NCBI GenBank assembly: GCA_022736595.1
Contig: DZDC01000008.1
Location: 1-34,485, forward strand
Reading direction: 5' to 3'
Source of the DNA: Draconibacterium orientale
Lineage (GTDB): Bacteria > Bacteroidota > Bacteroidia > Bacteroidales > UBA1556
DNA length: 34,485 nucleotides
A program made the position numbers and the translations under genes. Numbering within the stretch: position 1 is the stretch's first letter; the number at the start of each line of letters is the position of its first letter. Below the pieces are notes generated by a model, which did not search any database, was not told the DNA's origin, and saw nothing but the letters and a program-made list of their open reading frames with translations. Below are positions 1-7,451 of the stretch, one piece after another.

Positions 1-163
1 TCAACAATATAGTTGAATCTTAAATCTATTGTAACTTTTTGTCATGTACTAAGTTAAAAAATACTCATTTCGGCTATATCTTATTGAAATTTTATATATA
101 TATCGGCATTGACCATTGTAAAATTATATTTTAGTTTGGAATAAATTATAATTACAATTGGTA

Positions 164-171
164 TAACTTTG
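164..171 (+). promoter_or_regulatory. Bacteroidetes-type -7 element for the ZIP transporter gene
   Basis: TAACTTTG matches the TAnnTTTG -7 consensus and is followed by CA. It would place the transcript start about 10 bases before the ATG at 191. No TTTG -33 element sits at the usual spacing of about 19 bases, so only the -7 half is supported. Bases 1-163 hold no gene that I can recognise. Confidence 0.5.
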
Positions 172-190
172 CAATCTTTTATTTAAAACT

Positions 191-979
191 ATGTTTTCAG
201 TTATTATCATATTTCTTGGGGTGTTGATCACTGCAATTGTAATTGAGCGCATACACTTGAGCGAAAAATCGCTTCGGTTATTGTTGGCGTTTAGTGGAGC
301 TTTTATTCTTACCCTAACCTTTACCCATATTATTCCAGAGATTTTTTCGACACCCCAAGCCTCCATTCATGATCATTCAATAGTGCAAAATCACGACCAT
401 AATCCATTGGAGTTCAATTTTGGCTACTTAGTTTTGGTTGGGTTTTTTCTGCAAATTTTAATTGAACGCATTTCGGGAGGCGCCGAACATGGACACGGAC
501 ATTGTGACGATTCAGATCATCAACACCCAATAAAAGTACCGCCATTGGCATTGCTAGCAGGCATTAGTTTACACGCTTTTTTTGAAGGGATGCCCTTTGG
601 AAATATCTTTTCATCGCATTCGAGCTTGCAAAATAGTTTATTGATTGGCATTGTATTACACAATATCCCCATTACCATTGTATTAATGGGCCTTTTTCTC
701 AACTCTGGCCTTTCAAGAGTTCGATCCTATTTCTTGATATTGATTTTTGCCCTTATGACACCTATAGGAGCAATAGTAACGACTTTAGGTTTTGAGCTTT
801 CCAGTGTTGATGTTGGTACTTTTTATAAAGCAATTATGGCGATAGTGGTAGGTATATTTTTACATATTTCCACAACCATTCTGTTTGAATCAAATTCCAA
901 TCATCGGTTCAATGTGTATAAATTTGCTACCATTCTCCTGGGTTCTGTGGCTGCAATTTTAACTTCATTGATTCAATAA
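191..979 (+). CDS. ZIP family divalent metal transporter
   Basis: This is an integral inner-membrane protein of 262 aa that probably moves zinc or another divalent metal into the cytoplasm. Its hydrophobic segments fit the eight-helix ZIP plan. A histidine-rich cytoplasmic loop lies near residues 100-112 (HGHGHCDDSDHQH), with a second His-rich patch at 60-70. The helix 4 and 5 metal motifs are visible as H128-AFFEG and H157-NIP, which is the binuclear metal centre of the family. The start at 191 lies just after a -7 promoter element and begins directly with a membrane helix. The gene stands alone, with a hairpin terminator 140 bases downstream. Substrate specificity cannot be read from the sequence; ZupT-like broad specificity is possible. 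Confidence 0.88.
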   Translation: MFSVIIIFLGVLITAIVIERIHLSEKSLRLLLAFSGAFILTLTFTHIIPEIFSTPQASIHDHSIVQNHDHNPLEFNFGYLVLVGFFLQILIERISGGAEHGHGHCDDSDHQHPIKVPPLALLAGISLHAFFEGMPFGNIFSSHSSLQNSLLIGIVLHNIPITIVLMGLFLNSGLSRVRSYFLILIFALMTPIGAIVTTLGFELSSVDVGTFYKAIMAIVVGIFLHISTTILFESNSNHRFNVYKFATILLGSVAAILTSLIQ

Positions 980-1030
980 ATTATAAAAATTATATTTTAA
1001 GTAATTAATTACCTAAATTAAAAATTTTAT

Positions 1031-1147
1031 TACTTTTGAAAAGTTTTTTAAAAGCCAAATTCAGTTGCTGTGTTTTACGCAGTATGAAAATGGTATTTTA
1101 TATTTTGTTAGGGGGAATGCCTGCTGCTTGTCAGCAGGCGTTTTTTA
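1031..1147 (+). ncRNA. Candidate small RNA (promoter plus terminator without a convincing gene)
   Basis: TACTTTTG at 1031-1038 fits TAnnTTTG. A GC-rich hairpin with a T-run ends at 1146. Transcription from the former to the latter would give an RNA of about 100 bases in the gap between the ZIP gene and the convergent PAP2 gene. Alternatively, the hairpin is simply the distal terminator of the ZIP transcript. No known RNA family is recognised. Confidence 0.25.
1119..1146 (+). terminator. Rho-independent terminator, plus strand
   Basis: A perfect 8-bp stem, GCCTGCTG at 1119-1126 and CAGCAGGC at 1132-1139 with a 5-base loop, is followed by G and six T. The T-run lies only on the plus-strand side, so it ends plus-strand transcription and does not serve the minus-strand PAP2 gene. 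Its T-run overlaps the last codons of that gene. Confidence 0.8.
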
Positions 1148-1972
1148 TAAGGGATATGAAAATTGAATTCCCTTAAAAAGGGTGCCATAAACAGGAATTG
1201 CTTTTAGCTTGCACCGATCCTGATTCACAACAAATTTTCCGATGGCGAAACCCAAAGCAGCACCAACTACCACATCACTAGTCCAATGGTTTTGAGAATA
1301 AACTCTTGAAAATGCTTCTAGGGATGCAAGGCTGTACAAGGTAATGGGTACCCAAAGATGGTCTTTGTAGTGGGAGCCTAAAACCGAAGCAAAAGTAAAG
1401 ATCATAATGGTATGGCCAGAGGCAAAAGAAGTGTGCGAAAAGTCGTGGGTAATGGGGCCATCCCAAATATGAGCATCCATTTGAGGACTTTGGAAGGGGC
1501 GCACTCTATGGGTGAGATGCTTTATTACAGTAATTGTAATGCCACTATAAAGGCTCGCCTGCACAAAGTCGAATGCAACTGCCTTTGATTTGTCGTTTTT
1601 AAAGAATACTCCTTGCAAGTAAATGGCTCCAACAATTGGAATAGTATAATACATCTTGCCCAAAGGATCGAAGAAATAGGTATTCCATTGATCCATAGTT
1701 TTGTTTTGATGTTTCTTGAAATAGGTGCTGATTTGTGAGTCGAAATAAAAAAGCGTTAAGGTAGAAGCCATAACGGTACTAGCCGCAATGGCTTCTTTGT
1801 TGTCCCATCGGCTTGGTGAGGTAATAAGTTTAGGGTAATCAATGGCAAGATGACGAAAATAATCACGATCTAATTTACAATGGGTACTATCTTGAGCTTC
1901 AATATTTTGTGTTTTTAAAAGCAGGGATAGCAGAAGTAAGAAAGGAAATAATATTGCTTTTAAAGATATCAT
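1145..1972 (-). CDS. PAP2 family membrane phosphatase
   Basis: This is a 275-aa acid phosphatase of the PAP2 superfamily, which removes phosphate from lipid phosphates or pyrophosphates (such as undecaprenyl pyrophosphate, phosphatidate or lipid A) at the outer face of the inner membrane. The N-terminus is a hydrophobic signal or anchor. The three catalytic motifs are present in order: K-x6-RP as KHLTHRVRP, the SGH block as FASGH (the usual Pro is Ala), and SR-x5-H-x3-D as SRVYSQNHWTSD. Several further hydrophobic helices surround them. Its ATG overlaps the mazG stop as ATGA, which implies translational coupling at the end of the proS-mazG unit. The actual lipid substrate is not determinable here. 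Confidence 0.88.
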   Translation of the reverse strand: MISLKAILFPFLLLLSLLLKTQNIEAQDSTHCKLDRDYFRHLAIDYPKLITSPSRWDNKEAIAASTVMASTLTLFYFDSQISTYFKKHQNKTMDQWNTYFFDPLGKMYYTIPIVGAIYLQGVFFKNDKSKAVAFDFVQASLYSGITITVIKHLTHRVRPFQSPQMDAHIWDGPITHDFSHTSFASGHTIMIFTFASVLGSHYKDHLWVPITLYSLASLEAFSRVYSQNHWTSDVVVGAALGFAIGKFVVNQDRCKLKAIPVYGTLFKGIQFSYPL

Positions 1973-2751
1973 TTTTCAAACTGCTTAGCCTCATTCCAAA
2001 AAACGTCCATTTCAGAAAGTGTCATATCTTTAATGTTTCGACCTTGTTCGGCAGCTCTATTTTCTATATGCTGAAAGCGTTTCACAAATCGTTTATTAGT
2101 TCGTTCTAGGGCTTCATCGGCATTGACACCTATAAATCTACCGTAATTAATTAATGCAAAAAGCAAATCTCCAAATTCATGTTCAATTTTTGAATGATCT
2201 TTAGATTGATTTACTTCAAATTGAAGTTCTTGAATCTCTTCGTTGACTTTATCCCACACTTGACTCACATTTTCCCAGTCAAAACCCACTCCACGCACTT
2301 TTTCCTGAATTCGAATGGCTTTGATAAGTGGAGCCATAGATTCAGGAACCCCACCTAAAACAGATTTTTTACCTTCCGCTAATTTAATAATTTCCCAATT
2401 TCGTTTGACGTCTTCGTCGTCACTAACTTCAACGTCACCATAAATATGGGGGTGACGACGTATTAGTTTTTCGCTTATGCCATCGAGCACCTCAGTCATA
2501 TCAAAGGCATTGAGCTCTTTCCCAATTTTAGCGTAGAAAACCAAATGAAGCATCAGATCTCCCAATTCTTCCTTAACCCCCTGAAGATCGTTTTTTAGAA
2601 TTGCATCAGAAAGTTCGTAAGTTTCTTCAATGGTTAAATATCTTAGACTTTCGATGGTTTGTTTCATGTCCCAAGGACAACCTTTTCGAAGGTCGTCCAT
2701 AATGTTGAGTAGTCTTTCGAAGGCGACCAGTCGAGGATCAGAATTGCTCAT
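1969..2751 (-). CDS. mazG: Nucleoside triphosphate pyrophosphohydrolase MazG
   Basis: MazG hydrolyses NTPs and dNTPs to monophosphates plus pyrophosphate, and is thought to clean the nucleotide pool and damp alarmone signalling. At 260 aa it has the usual two-domain length. The first domain shows the conserved opening with LRKGCPWD, then EETYEL and EELGDLMLHLVF. The second repeats the metal-binding pattern as EHEFGDLLFALINYGRF. An upstream in-frame ATG at 2817 would add 22 residues, but that extension lies inside proS and is not MazG-like. The start MSNSDPRL at 2751 leaves a clean 10-base gap after proS. The 3' end overlaps the PAP2 start by four bases. Confidence 0.93.
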   Translation of the reverse strand: MSNSDPRLVAFERLLNIMDDLRKGCPWDMKQTIESLRYLTIEETYELSDAILKNDLQGVKEELGDLMLHLVFYAKIGKELNAFDMTEVLDGISEKLIRRHPHIYGDVEVSDDEDVKRNWEIIKLAEGKKSVLGGVPESMAPLIKAIRIQEKVRGVGFDWENVSQVWDKVNEEIQELQFEVNQSKDHSKIEHEFGDLLFALINYGRFIGVNADEALERTNKRFVKRFQHIENRAAEQGRNIKDMTLSEMDVFWNEAKQFEK

Positions 2752-2761
2752 GGATTTTGAT

Positions 2762-4240
2762 TTAATATGATTTGGCAAAAACAACCAAGCCTTTTGAAGG
2801 GTTTCCACTGTAAACACATTGGCCAGGGGTCGATTGGTTGTAATCCAAGGGAATCAAGCGTATGGTGGCTTTAGTTTCGTCTTTGATTTTCTCTTCAGTT
2901 TCCGAAGTTCCATCCCAATGAGCCTTGATGAAACCACCCTTATTTTCAAGAACGCTTTTAAACTCCTCCCATGAATTTACCTCGGTAATATTAGCTTCGC
3001 GATGGGTTAATGCCTTATTATATAAATTATTTTGGATATCATCAAGCAAATCAATAATGGTTTTCTCAAGATCATTTATTGATGTTACCGACTTGGTTAG
3101 ATTATCGCGACGGGCAAGTTCCACCGTTTGGTTTTGAATATCGCGAGGCCCAATGGCAATGCGCAATGGAACACCTTTATACTCCCATTCGGCAAATTTA
3201 TAACCAGGTTTTTGGGTGTCTCTATCGTCAAGTTTAACTCTGATGCCATATCTTTCGAGCTGAGCTTTAATTTCCCTTCCTTTTCCTACTACCGTTTCAA
3301 ATTCTTCGTCGCTCTTGTAAATAGGAACTATAACTACTTGATAAGGAGCAAGTTTTGGAGGAATTACTAATCCGTTATCATCGCTGTGAGTCATTACCAA
3401 GGCTCCCATTAAGCGAGTGGAGACGCCCCATGACGTTGCCCAAACGTATTCTTGTTTGTTTTCTTTACTTAAAAATTTTACATCAAAAGCCTTGGCGAAA
3501 TTTTGTCCAAGAAAGTGTGAAGTTCCAGCCTGCAATGCTTTGCCATCTTGCATCAAGGCTTCGATGCAATAGGTCTCAATGGCGCCAGCAAATCTTTCGT
3601 TTTCAGATTTTACGCCTTGTAACACTGGCATGGCCATAAAGTTTTGAGCGAAAGTTGTGTAAACTCCAAGCATTTTAATGGCTTCTGCTTCAGCTTCTTT
3701 ACGAGTAGCATGAGCAGTATGTCCTTCTTGCCAAAGGAATTCAGCAGTGCGAAGAAAAAGGCGGGTACGCATTTCCCAACGAACCACATTCGCCCATTGG
3801 TTTACAAGAATCGGTAGGTCGCGCCAACTTTGAACCCACTTACGATAGGTATCCCAGATGATGGTTTCACTGGTGGGTCTCACGATGAGTTCTTCTTCAA
3901 GCTTTGCATCTGGATCAACCACAATGCCCTTGCCCGATTCATCAGTTTTGAGCCTATAATGAGTTACTACCGCACATTCTTTAGCAAAGCCTTCAACGTG
4001 TTTAGCTTCCTTACTAAAAAAGGATTTTGGAATAAAAAGCGGGAAATATGCGTTAACGTGTCCTGTGTCTTTAAACATTTTATCTAAAGCAGCTTGCATC
4101 ATTTCCCAAATGGCGTATCCATAAGGTTTTATAACCATGCAGCCGCGCACCGCTGAGTACTCTGCTAAGTCAGCTTTAATTACAATATCATTGTACCATT
4201 GTGAATAATCTTCGTCTCGGGTAACTAAATCTTTGGCCAT
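2762..4240 (-). CDS. proS: Prolyl-tRNA synthetase (short, archaeal/eukaryotic-like type)
   Basis: This class II synthetase charges tRNA-Pro. It is 492 aa from the MAKDLVTR start. It is the short type without the bacterial editing insertion between motifs 2 and 3, and it ends in Tyr, as is typical of this type. Visible blocks are RPTSETIIW, the motif 2 region around RWEMRTRLFLRT, GTSHFLGQNF, and motif 3 around GVSTRLMGALVMTHSD. An anticodon-binding domain follows from about PPKLAPYQVVIVP, then a C-terminal zinc-like domain. A longer reading frame starts at 4291, but that extra segment falls on the promoter. Start 4240 is therefore preferred. It is first in the unit proS-mazG-PAP2. Confidence 0.95.
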   Translation of the reverse strand: MAKDLVTRDEDYSQWYNDIVIKADLAEYSAVRGCMVIKPYGYAIWEMMQAALDKMFKDTGHVNAYFPLFIPKSFFSKEAKHVEGFAKECAVVTHYRLKTDESGKGIVVDPDAKLEEELIVRPTSETIIWDTYRKWVQSWRDLPILVNQWANVVRWEMRTRLFLRTAEFLWQEGHTAHATRKEAEAEAIKMLGVYTTFAQNFMAMPVLQGVKSENERFAGAIETYCIEALMQDGKALQAGTSHFLGQNFAKAFDVKFLSKENKQEYVWATSWGVSTRLMGALVMTHSDDNGLVIPPKLAPYQVVIVPIYKSDEEFETVVGKGREIKAQLERYGIRVKLDDRDTQKPGYKFAEWEYKGVPLRIAIGPRDIQNQTVELARRDNLTKSVTSINDLEKTIIDLLDDIQNNLYNKALTHREANITEVNSWEEFKSVLENKGGFIKAHWDGTSETEEKIKDETKATIRLIPLDYNQSTPGQCVYSGNPSKGLVVFAKSY

Positions 4241-4288
4241 GTTTTTGGTATAATATTTGTATAAAATAAGAAATTCAAAATTAGACTG

Positions 4289-4296
4289 CAAAGGTA
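4289..4296 (-). promoter_or_regulatory. -7 element for the proS-mazG-PAP2 unit
   Basis: On the minus strand this reads TACCTTTG followed by CA, an exact TAnnTTTG match. It predicts a 5' leader of about 40 bases before the proS ATG at 4240. No good -33 TTTG lies at the standard spacing. Confidence 0.65.
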
Positions 4297-4347
4297 ATAA
4301 TATTCAACATGATAAACAGATACATACTCAAAATTGGAGGCCATAAT

Positions 4348-5901
4348 ATGAAAACAACAGTAAAATTATTTAGTATGCTAATTATAAGCATATTATTGTA
4401 TGGTTGCAGTGCAACGTATTCAAGCAACGCTCCTTTAGATGATGCCTATTATAACCCGTACGAAAAGGGGCAACCATCGTCAAAACCTATTCATAAAAGG
4501 GCTAATACTACTGATAACCAAATGGTAAATGGCCAGCAGGCAGAGCAGTCGATTGCCGATTCATCCTATTACTATGAAAATGGAGCTGGAAGGGATAATG
4601 CTGAAGGAAATAGCTATGATGAATATACAGATTATAGTTACTCCACCCAAATTCAAAGGTTTTATAGCGATGATTACTATGGCCAAGATTATTATTACGA
4701 AGATTATTATGGATATCCAGTAGAACAAGTAAGGTATTACCCTAGTTATTATGATTATGGTTGTGGTTGGAGCTTTGGCTGGAGTTTTTATATGGGCTGG
4801 GGCTATCCCTATTATGGCTATCCTTCTTACGGTTATCCTTATTATGGTTATCCTTATTATAATGATTATTGGTATGGATACAATGATGGCTACTACGATG
4901 GCTATAATGATGGCTATTATGGATCCGATTACAGACCAGGGAATAATACCTACTATGGTCCTCGAAATGCCAATTCAAGTGGGGGCTCTTCAGGCGATAG
5001 AGCTCCAGTTACCAACAATATGACACCCGGCAGTCGTGGGGCTAACTTAGCTTCAGGTACAGTGGTGAAATCTAATGGAGGAGGTCAGGGAGCAACAACT
5101 CCAAGTGGAACTCGACAAGGAGTAGCAAGTAGTAATAGCTCGAACCCAAATTTATCAACTTCAGCAGTGGTAAGTGGAAGCTCAGTTAGCCAATCAGCTA
5201 ATGTTAGTGGAGCTTCTCTCTCCACAGGACAAACACCAAATCCTGGTTTTAATGTATCATCTACCGATAGACAACCTATGCAAAAACCAGTAAATGTTCA
5301 AAATCAACAAAGCAACGTTTCTTCAAACTATAGCAATGGAAGCTCGTCAAGTCCTGCTAATGGGGGAGCACAGAGGTCTAATCCTGCATTTCAAAAGACT
5401 TACTCGAAGCCCGTGCAGCAAGTGGATAGAAATGCAGTAAGAACTCCAACCTCTGCGCCACGGACCACTGCCACCAATAGTCCGGTGACTTCAAGCAATC
5501 AAAATTCGAGACCAGCATATCAAAATAGTACAGATCATGTGAATCAAGCCAATCAGGTGAGTCAAAATAGAAGTTATACCCCAGCTCGTTCAAATTCAAA
5601 TCAACGACCAACGAACCAATCACCTGATAGAGCTAATAGTTCAAGTTCTCAATCCAAACCACAAAGTGGAAATTCGTCCAACAACAACACTCGTTCCTAT
5701 ACTCCATCTCGAAGTTCTTCAAACAGCAATTCAAGTCCTGCAGCTAGCTCTCCAAGCAGGTCTTCTTACTCCTCTCCATCTTCAAGTTCGAGTAACAGTT
5801 CGTCGAGTAGCTCTAGACCTAGCTCAAGCGGATCAAGCTCATCTTCAGGTAGGTCAAGTAGTTCACAGGGAGGTGGTTCAGGGGCTCCCAGAGGGAGATA
5901 G
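4348..5901 (+). CDS. Tyr/Gly-rich and Ser/Asn-rich low-complexity lipoprotein
   Basis: Function unknown; I do not recognise a catalytic domain. The N-terminus is a clear lipoprotein signal: MKTTVKLF, a hydrophobic run, and lipobox LYGC with the modified Cys at residue 20. Downstream there are three zones. An acidic, Tyr-rich linker comes first. A strongly Tyr/Gly/Pro repeat region (GYPYY and GYNDGYYD units) lies near residues 145-200. Last is a long Ser/Asn/Thr/Gln-rich tail that becomes nearly pure Ser and ends GAPRGR. The start at 4348 follows GGAGG at 4336-4340; a longer frame from 4309 would bury the signal peptide. The protein is probably exported, lipidated and largely unstructured. It lies 38 bases before the OmpP1-like gene, likely co-transcribed. 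Confidence 0.8.
   Translation: MKTTVKLFSMLIISILLYGCSATYSSNAPLDDAYYNPYEKGQPSSKPIHKRANTTDNQMVNGQQAEQSIADSSYYYENGAGRDNAEGNSYDEYTDYSYSTQIQRFYSDDYYGQDYYYEDYYGYPVEQVRYYPSYYDYGCGWSFGWSFYMGWGYPYYGYPSYGYPYYGYPYYNDYWYGYNDGYYDGYNDGYYGSDYRPGNNTYYGPRNANSSGGSSGDRAPVTNNMTPGSRGANLASGTVVKSNGGGQGATTPSGTRQGVASSNSSNPNLSTSAVVSGSSVSQSANVSGASLSTGQTPNPGFNVSSTDRQPMQKPVNVQNQQSNVSSNYSNGSSSSPANGGAQRSNPAFQKTYSKPVQQVDRNAVRTPTSAPRTTATNSPVTSSNQNSRPAYQNSTDHVNQANQVSQNRSYTPARSNSNQRPTNQSPDRANSSSSQSKPQSGNSSNNNTRSYTPSRSSSNSNSSPAASSPSRSSYSSPSSSSSNSSSSSSRPSSSGSSSSSGRSSSSQGGGSGAPRGR
4800..4925 (+). repeat. Short in-frame tandem repeats encoding GYPYY and GYNDGYYD
   Basis: The DNA carries four to five near-copies of a 15-base unit encoding GYP(Y/S)Y, followed by two near-copies of a 24-base unit encoding GYNDGYYD. 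They sit inside the lipoprotein gene. Copies differ at synonymous positions, so the repeat is not brand new. Being in units of three, copy-number change would keep the frame. Confidence 0.75.
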
Positions 5902-5939
5902 GTATAGTTTTTATTTACAAAATTGAAAAAGGAGTAAAG

Positions 5940-7382
5940 ATGAAAAAGATAGTTTTATTAGGATTAATTATGCTTAACATGTTGAGTAGCTTTGCTCAGA
6001 ATGAAGTGGATGTGTTAAGATATTCAGAGTATAAAATTGGCGGTACTGCAAGGTCTCTTGGAATGGGAACTGGTATTGGTTCCATGGGAGCTGATTTTAC
6101 CAGTTTATGGATTAATCCCGCGGGGTCAGGCTTGTATCGTAAAAATGAATTGGTAATTACTCCCACCATCTACTTTTCTAATGTGGATGCAGTATTAAAT
6201 AATTATAAGAGCGATGGATTTAAGGATAATTTCAACTTAAATAATGTAGGTATTGTTTTAACATCTCCTACTGGAAATACGAATGGCGTTAAGTTTGTTC
6301 AATTTGCTTTTGGTCTCAATAGAACCAATAATTATAATCAGCTTATTAGCATTGATAATATGAATAATACCTCGTCATTAATGACGGATTATCAGGTAAA
6401 TTCTTATGGATTATACCCCGATCAACTGGATGCTTTTGGAAGTGACTTGGCGTGGTACAATTTTTTATTAGAAGATACCGTACGCGATATTTATGGAAAT
6501 TTGGCTTATACCAGTCCTTTAGCAAGTGGGGGTGTATATCAACAATTGAGGAAGGATGTATGGGGAAGCGTCAATGAAATGGTGATTAGCAGTTCTCTTA
6601 ATTTTAATGATGTTTTGTATTTAGGGGGTGGAATTGGAATTCCATTCTCTCGCTATTTTGAAGAATCTACTTATACTGAATCGGACCCAAATTATCAAAT
6701 TGCAGATTTTGATCATTTTGTTTTAAATCAATACCTCGAAACTCATGGTTCTGGATTTAACTTTAAACTGGGAATGATTTTTAGACCCACTGGTTTTCTT
6801 AGGGTTGGGTTTAGTTATCATTCGCCTACTTGGTATAGTATGAGTGATTATTACCACTCAAAACTTACGCGCCATTGGGAAGATCGTCATACCACCTTTA
6901 AAAATTCGCCTGAAGGTTTTTTTGATTATAGTATAAGAACACCAATGAAAATTATTGGTAGCACAACCATTACCCTTTTTAAGAAACTCATTATTTCGGC
7001 TGATGTGGATTATATAAATTATTCAAACGCCAACTTAAGTGCTCCATTTACTGATTATAGTGATGCAAACGAGCAAGTTAGAGCCATCTATTCGGGAGCG
7101 GTTAATATTAGAGGTGGAGCAGAATATGCATGGAAAAATACGAGATGGAGATTGGGCTTGGCGCACTATGATAGTCCGTATGAAAGCGGAGTTAACGATG
7201 CGAGCCGAATGGTATATTCTGGTGGCTTAGGTTATGTTTATCGCGATTACTTTTTTGATATGGCTTTTGCCTATAGTGACAAAACCGAAGATTATTATAT
7301 GTACGACAGTAGATTAATTGATCCTGCTTCATTAAATACTACTGAATATAGAATACTAATTACAGCAGGAGTTAAGTTTTAG
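5940..7382 (+). CDS. OmpP1/FadL-like outer membrane beta-barrel protein
   Basis: This is a 480-aa outer-membrane protein with a signal peptide cleaved after about residue 19-20 (SSFAQ). The mature N-terminus shows the block typical of the OmpP1/FadL/TodX and PorV-like group: GGTARSLGMG, then GADFTSLWINPAG with NPAG at residues 59-62. The rest is alternating amphipathic beta-strand sequence rich in Tyr, Asn and Gly, and it ends in an aromatic C-terminal strand (AGVKF) suited to BAM recognition. FadL-type barrels import hydrophobic molecules; a specific substrate cannot be inferred. The start has a good ribosome site (AAGGAG, 5 bases upstream), unusual here. It follows the lipoprotein and ends at a strong two-way terminator. 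Confidence 0.82.
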   Translation: MKKIVLLGLIMLNMLSSFAQNEVDVLRYSEYKIGGTARSLGMGTGIGSMGADFTSLWINPAGSGLYRKNELVITPTIYFSNVDAVLNNYKSDGFKDNFNLNNVGIVLTSPTGNTNGVKFVQFAFGLNRTNNYNQLISIDNMNNTSSLMTDYQVNSYGLYPDQLDAFGSDLAWYNFLLEDTVRDIYGNLAYTSPLASGGVYQQLRKDVWGSVNEMVISSSLNFNDVLYLGGGIGIPFSRYFEESTYTESDPNYQIADFDHFVLNQYLETHGSGFNFKLGMIFRPTGFLRVGFSYHSPTWYSMSDYYHSKLTRHWEDRHTTFKNSPEGFFDYSIRTPMKIIGSTTITLFKKLIISADVDYINYSNANLSAPFTDYSDANEQVRAIYSGAVNIRGGAEYAWKNTRWRLGLAHYDSPYESGVNDASRMVYSGGLGYVYRDYFFDMAFAYSDKTEDYYMYDSRLIDPASLNTTEYRILITAGVKF

Positions 7383-7396
7383 AGGCCTTACGTTAT

Positions 7397-7437
7397 AAAA
7401 AAAGCGGTCATTCACAAAGAATAGACCGCTTTTTTTA
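7397..7437. terminator. Bidirectional terminator between the barrel gene and secA
   Basis: An A-run, AGCGGTC at 7403-7409, a 14-base loop and GACCGCT at 7424-7430 are followed by a T-run. With A on one side and T on the other it can stop both the plus-strand barrel transcript and the minus-strand secA transcript. Confidence 0.88.
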
Positions 7438-7451
7438 TTGAAATAATTCGC

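Noticed and set aside
1084..1176. A 30-codon open frame starting MKMVFYILLGG that spans the terminator hairpin.
   Set aside because: It reads through a strong terminator and into the convergent PAP2 gene, has no ribosome site and no recognisable family. It is treated as chance within the candidate RNA.
4742..4978. A His/Ser/Asn-rich minus-strand frame opposite the lipoprotein repeat.
   Set aside because: It is the antisense image of the Tyr/Gly repeat codons and has no start signals.
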